Of a stretch of 64,000 nt of DNA, positions 57,301-64,000 are shown piece by piece. Numbering within the stretch: the stretch's first letter is position 1; the number at the start of each line of letters is the position of its first letter. Below the pieces are notes generated by a model. That model had not been told where the DNA came from. It ran no database searches and saw only the letters and a program-made list of their open reading frames with translations. The stretch lies in contig NZ_CP132976.1 of the NCBI RefSeq assembly GCF_030864005.1, positions 4,836,001 through 4,900,000 on the forward strand, read 5' to 3'. This DNA comes from Achromobacter seleniivolatilans. Its GTDB lineage: Bacteria; Pseudomonadota; Gammaproteobacteria; Burkholderiales; Burkholderiaceae_B. A program made the position numbers and the translations under genes.

Positions 57301-58599
57301 CTGGCGATCTTCGACGACAACGGCCGCGAACGCGAACGCCACAAGATCCCGTACGGCGCGACCGTGCTGGTTGGTGATGGCGAAGCTGTGAAGGCTGGCG
57401 CGCGTCTGGCATCGTGGGACCCGCTGACCCGTCCGATCGTGTCGGAATACAGTGGCGCTGTCCGCTTCGAGAACATTCAAGAAGGCGTGACCGTTGCCAA
57501 GCAGGTGGACGAAGTCACCGGTCTGTCGACGCTGGTTGTCATTACCCCGAAGACCCGTGGCGGCAAGATCGTCATGCGTCCGCAGATCAAGCTGGTCAAC
57601 GAGAATGGCGAAGACGTCAAGATCGCTGGCACCGACCACTCGGTGAACATCACGTTCCCGGTGGGCGCGCTGATTACCGTGCGTGACGGCTTGCAGGTTG
57701 CCGTGGGTGAAGTTCTGGCGCGTATTCCGCAAGAATCGCAAAAGACCCGCGACATTACCGGCGGTCTGCCGCGAGTGGCCGAGCTGTTCGAAGCCCGTTC
57801 GCCGAAGGACGCCGGCATGCTCGCCGACGTTACCGGTACGGTCTCGTTCGGTAAGGATACGAAGGGCAAGCAACGTCTGGTCATCACCGACCTGGAAGGC
57901 GTGAGCCACGAGTTCCTGATTCCGAAGGAAAAGCAGGTTCTGGTGCACGACGGCCAAGTGGTGAACAAGGGCGAAATGATCGTGGACGGCCCGGCCGATC
58001 CCCACGACATCCTGCGCCTGCAAGGCATCGAAAAGCTGGCGACCTACATCGTCGACGAAGTCCAAGACGTTTACCGTCTGCAAGGCGTGAAGATCAACGA
58101 CAAGCACATTGAAGTGATTGTTCGTCAGATGCTGCGTCGTGTGAACATCGTTGACGCGGGCGATACCGAGTTCATCCCGGGCGAGCAGGTTGAGCGTTCC
58201 GAGCTGTTGAACGCGAACGATCGTTGCGCAGCGGAAGATCGCATCCCCGCCGTGTACGACAACGTGTTGCTGGGTATCACGAAGGCCTCGCTGTCGACCG
58301 ACTCGTTCATTTCGGCTGCATCGTTCCAGGAAACCACTCGTGTCCTGACCGAAGCCGCCATCATGGGCAAGCGCGACGATCTGCGTGGCTTGAAGGAAAA
58401 CGTTATCGTCGGCCGTCTGATTCCGGCAGGTACGGGCTTGGCTTATCACCACGCTCGCCGCGACAAGGAAGAGCTGGAGGCGGCGGAACGCGAAGCCGCT
58501 CGCCAGCAGGCCAACCCGTTCGAAGACTCGCCGGTTACGGTGGGCTCGGACGCAGAAGCCCCGGCAGCCGATGTCGGTACCGAGGATTCCGCCGAATAA
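54355..58599 (+). CDS. rpoC: DNA-directed RNA polymerase subunit beta'
   Basis: 1414 residues. The start overlaps the rpoB stop by one base (TAATG). The N-terminal zinc site has [20 protein letters not shown], and the catalytic [12 protein letters not shown] carries the three magnesium-binding aspartates. The second zinc site includes CGTS and [16 protein letters not shown]. The trigger loop region is [17 protein letters not shown]. The acidic C-terminal tail is variable as usual. Confidence 0.99.
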   Translation: MKALLDLFKQVSQDEQFDAIKIGIASPEKIRSWSYGEVRKPETINYRTFKPERDGLFCSKIFGPIKDYECLCGKYKRLKHRGVICEKCGVEVTVAKVRRERMGHIELASPVAHIWFLKSLPSRLGMVLDMTLRDIERVLYFEAWCVIEPGMTPLKRGQIMSDDDFLAKTEEYGDDFRALMGAEAVRELLRTIDIDREVETLRGELKATSSEAKIKKISKRLKVLEGFQKSGIKAEWMVMEVLPVLPPDLRPLVPLDGGRFATSDLNDLYRRVINRNNRLKRLLELKAPEIILRNEKRMLQEAVDSLLDNGRRGKAMTGANKRQLKSLADMIKGKSGRFRQNLLGKRVDYSGRSVIVVGPQLKLHQCGLPKLMALELFKPFIFNRLEMMGLATTIKAAKKLVESQEPVVWDILEEVIREHPVMLNRAPTLHRLGIQAFEPVLIEGKAIQLHPLVCAAFNADFDGDQMAVHVPLSLEAQLEARTLMLASNNVLFPANGEPSIVPSQDIVLGLYYTTRERINGRGEGIFFTDVAEVQRAYDNGEVELQSRVTVRLKEHERDEAGEWQPVIRRHETTVGRALLSEILPKGLPFTVLNKALKKKEISRLINQSFRRCGLRDTVIFADKLMQSGFKLATRGGISIAMGDMLIPTAKEGILAEASREVKEIDKQYSSGLVTSQERYNNVVDIWGKAGDKVGKAMMEQLATEPVINRHGEEVRQESFNSIYMMADSGARGSAAQIRQLAGMRGLMAKPDGSIIETPITANFREGLNVLQYFISTHGARKGLADTALKTANSGYLTRRLVDVTQDLVITEDDCGTSLGYNMKALVEGGEVIEPLRDRILGRVAAIDIINPDTQETAIVAGTLLDEDLVETIDRIGVDEVKVRTPLTCETRHGLCAHCYGRDLGRGSPVNQGEAVGVIAAQSIGEPGTQLTMRTFHIGGAASRSALASAVETKSSGLVGFASTMRYVTNAKGERVAISRSGELAIFDDNGRERERHKIPYGATVLVGDGEAVKAGARLASWDPLTRPIVSEYSGAVRFENIQEGVTVAKQVDEVTGLSTLVVITPKTRGGKIVMRPQIKLVNENGEDVKIAGTDHSVNITFPVGALITVRDGLQVAVGEVLARIPQESQKTRDITGGLPRVAELFEARSPKDAGMLADVTGTVSFGKDTKGKQRLVITDLEGVSHEFLIPKEKQVLVHDGQVVNKGEMIVDGPADPHDILRLQGIEKLATYIVDEVQDVYRLQGVKINDKHIEVIVRQMLRRVNIVDAGDTEFIPGEQVERSELLNANDRCAAEDRIPAVYDNVLLGITKASLSTDSFISAASFQETTRVLTEAAIMGKRDDLRGLKENVIVGRLIPAGTGLAYHHARRDKEELEAAEREAARQQANPFEDSPVTVGSDAEAPAADVGTEDSAE

Positions 58600-58652
58600 G
58601 CGGAATATCCTGGACGGGTCCCCCGCGCGCAGCACCGGCGCGGGGAGCCTGT

Positions 58653-58688
58653 AAAAAAAGGCCGCTGATGCGAATCAGCGGCCTTTTT
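58653..58688. terminator. Bidirectional terminator after rpoC
   Basis: A perfect 10-bp stem GGCCGCTGAT / ATCAGCGGCC with loop GCGA, flanked by A7 on the left and T5 on the right. It can end both the rpoC transcript and the convergent lipoprotein transcript. Confidence 0.92.
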
Positions 58689-58706
58689 GTTTCTCGTGCG
58701 TAAGGA

Positions 58707-59102
58707 TTACTTCGTAGTCTGAGCGCGTGCGCGCTGAAAGGCGGGCCCCCAAGCGGGGTGGCCGGCTTCATTGGGGGCCAGTTCAAACCCTGGGTCTAAC
58801 CCCAGGATGCGGGTAAAACTGTCTTCGCACAGCCGGGCATAGTTGCTGACGCAGTAGCTGAAGGCTTGCAGTTTGTAGGCCTCGATACGGACGGCTTTGG
58901 GCGAGGTGGCCAGCGCGTCAGACTTGGCAACATTACGGATGACCTCGCCATAGCGGCCGGCGCCATAGGCGTCGCGTACTTGTTGCAATTGCGCCATCGC
59001 TTCGGGCGTTGGCGGGCTTTCGGGCGGCTGGGACGGCGTTCCAGCGCAACCAGCGAGCATCAGAGACACGCCGAGCAGAGGGCTCAGAAGGCGAATTTTC
59101 AT
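58707..59102 (-). CDS. Small outer-membrane-type lipoprotein with a helical repeat-like body
   Basis: 131 residues from the ATG at 59102 (MKIRLLSPLLGVSLMLAGC); an extension to 59252 has no signal-peptide logic and is rejected. The lipobox is LMLAGC with the lipidated cysteine at residue 19. A proline-rich linker (TPSQPPESPPTPEA) leads to helices resembling a TPR pair (AMAQLQQVRDAYGAGRYGEVIRNV, YKLQAFSYCVSNYARLC). Some similar short lipoproteins are named TssQ in type VI secretion contexts, but no type VI gene is visible here. Confidence 0.7.
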   Translation of the reverse strand: MKIRLLSPLLGVSLMLAGCAGTPSQPPESPPTPEAMAQLQQVRDAYGAGRYGEVIRNVAKSDALATSPKAVRIEAYKLQAFSYCVSNYARLCEDSFTRILGLDPGFELAPNEAGHPAWGPAFQRARAQTTK

Positions 59103-59239
59103 GGCTTCCAAAGGTATTGAGAGATTTGGCGATACGCTATCGTGCCACAGCCTGATGCGCTCGGACATTTTCGGCAATGTCCTTGCGGTGCGGATTGGAT
59201 AATATTCTGGCTGTTCATCCTTAAACTTGTTCTCAGCGC

Positions 59240-60532
59240 ATGAGCGCAGCATCGATCATGTCTTCTACCGCGGGCCTGCTGACGCCGCGTGGCCCCTTTT
59301 CCGGCGCTGCGCCGCTCGCGTTGCGTCCGTTAAGTGCGATCGCGGCCAGTTCGGCAGGCGGCGTTCCAGAAACACGCATTAAGCGGTTAGTGTCAGACCT
59401 GCTTCCGTCCTTGATTGCGCTCCATGCGCAAGGAGAGATCTGCGGCGATATCTCGCTGGAGACCGTAGGCATGGATGAAGGCGCTCGCGCGCATTTACTG
59501 CCCGAATTGGTGGTTGCCCGTTCGCGCCGGACCACTCGCAGCCCTACACCCGGATTTGCGCCATTCGAACTCTATTCCGACTCGACGGAATGGCCGCGAG
59601 GCCCCTGGAGTGACGTTTACGGGCTGTGCGCCGTGATGCATGCACTAGTGACCGGGCACCGGCCCCCTCCGTCGCCGGAGCGCCGCGCCATGGATACATA
59701 CGAACCCTTGGCATCGATGGGCCTGCCCAAGTATGACCAGGCTTTTCTGAGCATCATCGATGCCGGCCTGGCCATGGCGCCGGCGGATCGGCCGCAGACC
59801 TTGGCCGAGTTTGCCAGCGTGTTGGGTGTGGCGGCGTATATCGAACCCGAGCCTTCTGGCGACGATGCCGTTGCTGGCGCACAGCGGGCCGCGCCAGCGG
59901 CTTCTGCCAGCGTGACGCGCAAGTCCTCCCGTATGCGCCGGTCGCTCCTGGGAATGCTGACTGTCGTCGCCTTTATCGGACTGGGTGTGTATTCCTGGTT
60001 TCATTGGGGTATGGGCACTCCCAACGCCCTGATCACCCGATCGGAGCTCGTCACGCCGAATCCTCCGGTGGTGCACCCTTTGCCGCCTGTCCCGCCTGTG
60101 GCGGGATCGGTCGCACCACCGCCAGTGGCGGTGGCCACGTCTTCGCCTCAACCGGTATTGCTGGCAGGTGAATTGACCGCCCGTTGGGCTCCTCCGAATG
60201 ATCCGCAGTCAGCTGCGGCCAACTCGGCGGTGTCCGCGGTTGCTGCGCTTTCCGCAGCGCCTGCCACCCTGGAGCCGGCGCCTGCGCTGCCTGCCGACGA
60301 AGCTGCCGTCAAGCCCAAGCCTGTACTCGTGCCTGTCCGCTTGGATATACGCCCTTGGGGCGAGGTGTGGATCAACGGGATCGCGCGCGGCATCAGTCCG
60401 CCCGTGAAAGAAGTGCGGCTGATTCCGGGCAAGTACCAGGTGGTGCTGAGGAACGCGGACTTACCGCCCTACAAAGCGACGATCGAAATCAAACCGGGCA
60501 AGCCCGCGGTGATCTCGCACGTCTTCCAGTAA
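59240..60532 (+). CDS. Membrane-anchored degenerate protein kinase with C-terminal PEGA domain
   Basis: 430 residues. The region of about 50-195 resembles the C-lobe of a Ser/Thr kinase: LHAQGEICGDIS stands where the HRD catalytic loop should be, GFAPFELY replaces the APE motif, and GPWSDVYGLCAVMHALVTGHRPP matches the helix F region. No glycine loop, no VAIK lysine and no DFG are seen, so it is probably inactive. One membrane segment (SLLGMLTVVAFIGLGVYSWF, about 235-254) is followed by a proline/alanine-rich linker. The PEGA-like domain is last (VRLDIRPWGEVWINGIARG...PGKYQVVLRN). Confidence 0.75.
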   Translation: MSAASIMSSTAGLLTPRGPFSGAAPLALRPLSAIAASSAGGVPETRIKRLVSDLLPSLIALHAQGEICGDISLETVGMDEGARAHLLPELVVARSRRTTRSPTPGFAPFELYSDSTEWPRGPWSDVYGLCAVMHALVTGHRPPPSPERRAMDTYEPLASMGLPKYDQAFLSIIDAGLAMAPADRPQTLAEFASVLGVAAYIEPEPSGDDAVAGAQRAAPAASASVTRKSSRMRRSLLGMLTVVAFIGLGVYSWFHWGMGTPNALITRSELVTPNPPVVHPLPPVPPVAGSVAPPPVAVATSSPQPVLLAGELTARWAPPNDPQSAAANSAVSAVAALSAAPATLEPAPALPADEAAVKPKPVLVPVRLDIRPWGEVWINGIARGISPPVKEVRLIPGKYQVVLRNADLPPYKATIEIKPGKPAVISHVFQ

Positions 60533-60538
60533 GCGGTG

Positions 60539-62863
60539 TCAGGCTGCCGCTGCGTCTTCCGGCGCGGCAGGCAGACGCAGGGAAAATACCGACCCGGCGC
60601 CGGGTTCGCTGCTGACTTCCACTGATCCGCCATGGCGTTCGGCCACCGTGCGCACGAACGCCAATCCCAATCCCGCACCGCCCACGTCGCCACGGGTTTC
60701 CACGCCTACGCGTGAGAATGGCTCGAACAGCCGCGTCAGATCCTCGGGGGCAATACCTTGCCCCTGGTCGCGGATACTCACTCGCCAAAAGCCCGGCTCT
60801 TCGTTGATGCCGCATTCGATGCGGGTGTGCGCCGGGCTGTATTTAATAGCGTTGTCGATCAGATTGCACAGCGCACGCATCAGCAGAGTCTGGTCGCCGC
60901 GCACATAGGCGGCAGGCAAGGGCATTTGCAGCGCCAGTGTGATGTTCCGCTTGTGCGCCGATGCCCAGAATTCATCTACACCGTCTTGCAGCAGGCTTCC
61001 TAAATCCAACTCGACTGCGCTGATCGTCATAGACTCCGCCCGAGTCAGATGCACAAAGTCGTCGACGAGATGCAAGGTTCGGTTGGCCAGCATGGCGATG
61101 CGCGCAAGGGTGTCGCCTTGATCTGTCTCCGCGCCGCTTTCCTGCTTCATTTCGACTAGCGCCAGGATGGAACTCTGCGGAGCCCGCATGTCGTGCGAGA
61201 TGAAGCGCAGGGTCTCTTCCCGCTGGCGTTCTGCCTGACGGATGCGTGATATGTCGGTCAATGTGGCGACGGTGCCGGCGAAGTGGCCTTCAGCGGTGTG
61301 AATCGGCGCGCATTTCAGAATCAGGTCGCGGCCAGCGTAATCACGCACTTCAAGGTCGGCGCTCCAAGGCGACGTCGTGTCGGCCGGTTGCTGGCCACTA
61401 AGCGCGTCGGCTACGCGTTGGCGCGTGGCATCGTCTGATATCGTTTTCTCAAGCAAATGCGTTGCGGGATGGCCCACTCGCGGGGGGCGCATGCCCAGGC
61501 GCTGGAAGTACATGACCGCCGCTTGATTCCGGAATTGCATGCGGCCTTCCTGATCAAAAACGAGCGTAGCGTCCGGCATGCCGTCCAAGCCATCGGCCAG
61601 GAAGCGCCGCAAGTTGCGAACCCGCGCCAGCGCGCGTTGCAACTCGCCAACCCGGCTTTCCAGCGATGCGCTGGTGCTGGTCACCTGCGCCCGGGCTTCA
61701 TTCAGGATAGGCGGGTACTCGCGTTGCAGGCGGCGCAGTTCGTTGTCCATATAGCGCAGCGCGGCTTCCTGGCTGCGCCAGCTCCATAAGGGGTAGCAAA
61801 GCGCCACGCCCGCCAAGGCTGCGGTCGGAGCAAACCACAGCTGCGCATTGACCAGCAGTAGCCAAGACGCCAACAGAATGCACCCAAACAATGCAATGCT
61901 GACCAGCAAGGCGCGTTTGGGCGACAAGCGCCACAAAGCCAGGCAGGCCAAGAGCACTGGAAGGGCCGAAAATAGCGCGTTCCATGCGGGGGGCGGGCGC
62001 AGGAACGATCTGTTGTCGCGTGCGGCTTGCAGCAGGTTGGCGATGATCTCCACGCCCGACATACCGCTGATGTCGTGCGAGACGGGCGTGGGGTAGGCGT
62101 CGCCAAGACCCGTGGCCCAGGCGCCGACCAGCACATACTTGCCGCGCAGCTCCTCAGCCGGCAGATCACCGCGCAGCACCGACAGGTACGAGACTGTCCG
62201 CATATGCGCCGTTCGCCCGGCGTAAGGGATGAGTATGGTGGCGTCAGGGCCTGCGCGCTGCAGCAGCCGTTGTGCCTGTTCCGCCTGTCCGCCGACCTCC
62301 AGCATGGAAATCGCCATATGGTTCCAGCGATCTCCCCGGAATTGCGTAGACAGCACGGCCTCGCGCACGACGCCATCCGAGTCGATGCGTGCGTTGATGA
62401 AGCCTTCCGATGCAGCGGCTTGCGCCAGCGCGGGGATAGGCACCTCGATAGCGGTAGGGCGGTGTAGCCGGTCCAGCACAACCGGCAGGACGGTATGTCC
62501 ATTGCGACGGATGCTGTTGGCCAATATCAGGTCGTCATTGGGATTGACCGTGTCGTTTTCCGCGAATATCAGATCCAATCCCACCGCGCGGGCGCCTTGC
62601 AAACGGTCCAGCAATGCTGCATGGACGGCTCGGCGCCAAGGCCAGCGGCCCAGCGTATCGATACTGGCGTCGTCGATCGCGACGATCAGAATATCGGGAT
62701 CTGCCTCGCGTCCGGACATCATCGCGGCGCGGTCGTAGAGGATCTGGTCAACGCGGCCCAATCCGTTGAGCGAGCCCAGTACGGCAGCCAACACTGCCAA
62801 CACCACTGTCAACCACAGCCCTGAGTGCGAGGTCCGGTCGAGAGGGTCGGCTGTGTCGGCCAT
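60539..62863 (-). CDS. CHASE2-domain sensor histidine kinase
   Basis: 774 residues. The first membrane segment (LWLTVVLAVLAAVLGSLNGLG) is followed by an extracytoplasmic CHASE2 domain (about 40-285, with ILIVAIDDASIDTLGRWPWRRAVHAALLDRL). Three closely spaced membrane segments come next (about 295-370), then a coiled region, a PAS domain (about 430-550), the H-box FISHDMRAPQSSIL, N-box NLIDNAIKYSPAH and G-boxes DQGQGIAPED and GGAGLGLAFVRT. Its stop codon is 6 bases from that of the convergent kinase-like gene. A response regulator partner is not in the window. Confidence 0.92.
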   Translation of the reverse strand: MADTADPLDRTSHSGLWLTVVLAVLAAVLGSLNGLGRVDQILYDRAAMMSGREADPDILIVAIDDASIDTLGRWPWRRAVHAALLDRLQGARAVGLDLIFAENDTVNPNDDLILANSIRRNGHTVLPVVLDRLHRPTAIEVPIPALAQAAASEGFINARIDSDGVVREAVLSTQFRGDRWNHMAISMLEVGGQAEQAQRLLQRAGPDATILIPYAGRTAHMRTVSYLSVLRGDLPAEELRGKYVLVGAWATGLGDAYPTPVSHDISGMSGVEIIANLLQAARDNRSFLRPPPAWNALFSALPVLLACLALWRLSPKRALLVSIALFGCILLASWLLLVNAQLWFAPTAALAGVALCYPLWSWRSQEAALRYMDNELRRLQREYPPILNEARAQVTSTSASLESRVGELQRALARVRNLRRFLADGLDGMPDATLVFDQEGRMQFRNQAAVMYFQRLGMRPPRVGHPATHLLEKTISDDATRQRVADALSGQQPADTTSPWSADLEVRDYAGRDLILKCAPIHTAEGHFAGTVATLTDISRIRQAERQREETLRFISHDMRAPQSSILALVEMKQESGAETDQGDTLARIAMLANRTLHLVDDFVHLTRAESMTISAVELDLGSLLQDGVDEFWASAHKRNITLALQMPLPAAYVRGDQTLLMRALCNLIDNAIKYSPAHTRIECGINEEPGFWRVSIRDQGQGIAPEDLTRLFEPFSRVGVETRGDVGGAGLGLAFVRTVAERHGGSVEVSSEPGAGSVFSLRLPAAPEDAAAA

Positions 62864-62873
62864 TGGGCGGGCT

Positions 62874-63983
62874 CTAGTATTCAGTCAACGTGATGAGACC
62901 GCCTGTGCCGCTGCCTACGCCCACGCCGAAAGACGTCATCAGTTGATTCGCGCCTTCGAACGAGGCGACCGCATCCCGGCCACGCAGGCCTAGTTCGTCC
63001 ACGGCGCGCACCGACACATAGTAGGTGCCGGGACCGGGCGCGGTGAATCGGATGTCATTGCTGGGAAAGCTGGTTGACGACACGGGCAGGGCGCCTTCGG
63101 CATCACGTGAGACACGCACCAGGTACTGTTCGGCGCCGGGCACGGGGGCGAAAGTGCTGGTCCATGCGCCGCCGCCTGAACGGACGGGCTGACTCAGTTC
63201 AGGCGCCGTCAGCAGCGCGCGCACGCCAGACACACTACCGTCCGCGCGGACCGCTGCGCCGTAACCCGTAGCCACAGCAACCGGCTTGGCGGGCGCCGTG
63301 CCGGGCGCGTGAGCTTGCAGGCGTACGCTGCCTTCCAGCACTTCACTTTGCACGCCACCAGACCCGCTTTGCACACGGAAGCGCGTGCCGCGTACGCCCG
63401 TCACCGCAACCGGCGTGCGCACTTCAAATCGGCCCACCCCTTGTCCGGTGGGAGCAACGGTGGATTCGACACTGCCCCGTTGGACATGGATAACGGAGTC
63501 CGTCAGCTCGGCGCCTTCAAATTGACGCAGACGCGTGAGTTCAACCGAGCCATCGGCCGGTAGCGTGAGCTTGGAGCCATCAGCCAGTTCCAGCGTGACA
63601 AAGCCGTTGGGCGCGGTGACGACGGTGCTGCCCTCGGCCAAGGTGGCGCCAGGTTGCAGCGGCTTGCCGTTCATATTGGCCTGTCCGCTTACGTGCACCA
63701 CGCGCGCGGGAGCGGCGCGTTCGGGAATCATCGCAAGAGGAATACGCAGCTCAAGCCCGATTGGCAGCGCTTCCGGACTGATCACCTTGTTCAAGGTTTG
63801 CAGTTGCGCCCAGTTGGCTTGATTTCGCGTGTACAGGGTCGCCAGATTGATCAGCGTGTCGCCTTGACGAATGCGATAGATGAAATCGTCGCCCAGGGCG
63901 CCGGCAGGTTGGCTGTTCGCGGGGGCGGAAAGCGTCAGGCAGGCAAAGAGGGCAAGCGAAGAAAGCGCGCGGCAGCGGCTCAT
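62874..63983 (-). CDS. Secreted LysM-FecR domain protein
   Basis: 369 residues. A signal peptide (MSRCRALSSLALFACLTLSAPANS) leads to a LysM domain (about 35-85, YRIRQGDTLINLATLYT and GLELRIP) that can bind peptidoglycan. A FecR domain follows (about 95-220, with TVVTAPNGFVTLELADGSKLTLPADG and VRTPVAVTGVRGTRFRV). The C-terminus (about 270-345) looks like a fibronectin-type beta domain (FAPVPGAEQYLVRVSRD). It lies 10 bases before the CHASE2 kinase, so the two are co-transcribed, and it may feed that kinase a wall-related signal. Confidence 0.88.
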   Translation of the reverse strand: MSRCRALSSLALFACLTLSAPANSQPAGALGDDFIYRIRQGDTLINLATLYTRNQANWAQLQTLNKVISPEALPIGLELRIPLAMIPERAAPARVVHVSGQANMNGKPLQPGATLAEGSTVVTAPNGFVTLELADGSKLTLPADGSVELTRLRQFEGAELTDSVIHVQRGSVESTVAPTGQGVGRFEVRTPVAVTGVRGTRFRVQSGSGGVQSEVLEGSVRLQAHAPGTAPAKPVAVATGYGAAVRADGSVSGVRALLTAPELSQPVRSGGGAWTSTFAPVPGAEQYLVRVSRDAEGALPVSSTSFPSNDIRFTAPGPGTYYVSVRAVDELGLRGRDAVASFEGANQLMTSFGVGVGSGTGGLITLTEY

Positions 63984-64000
63984 GAAAATCGGTTCTCCGG

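Overview
The window looks like the replication-origin-proximal chromosome of a GC-rich betaproteobacterium, most likely Alcaligenaceae (Achromobacter/Bordetella type). This is inferred from protein character, the abundance of Bug/Tct-type binding proteins, the order mnmG-rsmG-parA-(acetyltransferase)-parB, and the tRNA-Tyr/Gly/Thr-tuf-tRNA-Trp-secE-nusG-rplKAJL-rpoBC block. No database search was possible.

Layout. 1-1395 (minus): start of an NMT1/SsuA-like binding protein and a TauD-family dioxygenase. 1628-8416 (minus): a five-gene dipeptide/oligopeptide ABC transporter (A-B-C-D-F, mostly overlapping) followed by an M20 amidohydrolase. 8532-11765: mnmE, a small acetyltransferase and a ClC-type channel. 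11766-12254: a non-coding stretch with DnaA boxes. 12255-17636: the two-component pair tctDE and its presumed target, the tripartite tricarboxylate transporter tctCBA. 17849-20602: a PLP aminotransferase, an AbrB-family membrane protein and a cold-shock protein.

20603-23252 is a gene-free stretch of about 2.65 kb that reads as the origin and centromere. It holds a DnaA-box field (20763-21853), AT-rich stretches, a four-run G-quadruplex motif (22165-22185), then nine near-perfect parS palindromes (22360-23198). Directly after it come mnmG, rsmG, parA, a GNAT acetyltransferase, parB and an asparaginase, most joined by ATGA-type overlaps. The ParB made at 27545 would load on the array just upstream.

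29459-33854: a LysR regulator divergent from a thiol-sulfur operon (thiol dioxygenase, cystathionine beta-lyase-like enzyme, four-domain rhodanese). 34018-35031: a Bug-type binding protein. 35093-44659: two divergent operons. The left one encodes an iron/phosphonate/organophosphate-type ABC importer plus a DeoR regulator; the right one an inositol-monophosphatase-like phosphatase, a glutamine-synthetase-like ligase, an aldehyde dehydrogenase and an iron alcohol dehydrogenase. Together they suggest uptake and stepwise breakdown of a phosphorylated amino-alcohol through gamma-glutamyl intermediates. This is inference, and it is the best candidate here for an undescribed metabolic system.

44729-58688: the translation/transcription superoperon, from a strong sigma70-like promoter to a bidirectional terminator. 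58707-63983: an envelope-signalling set with a small lipoprotein, a membrane-anchored degenerate kinase with a C-terminal PEGA domain, a CHASE2 histidine kinase and a LysM-FecR secreted protein. No response regulator is seen before the window ends.
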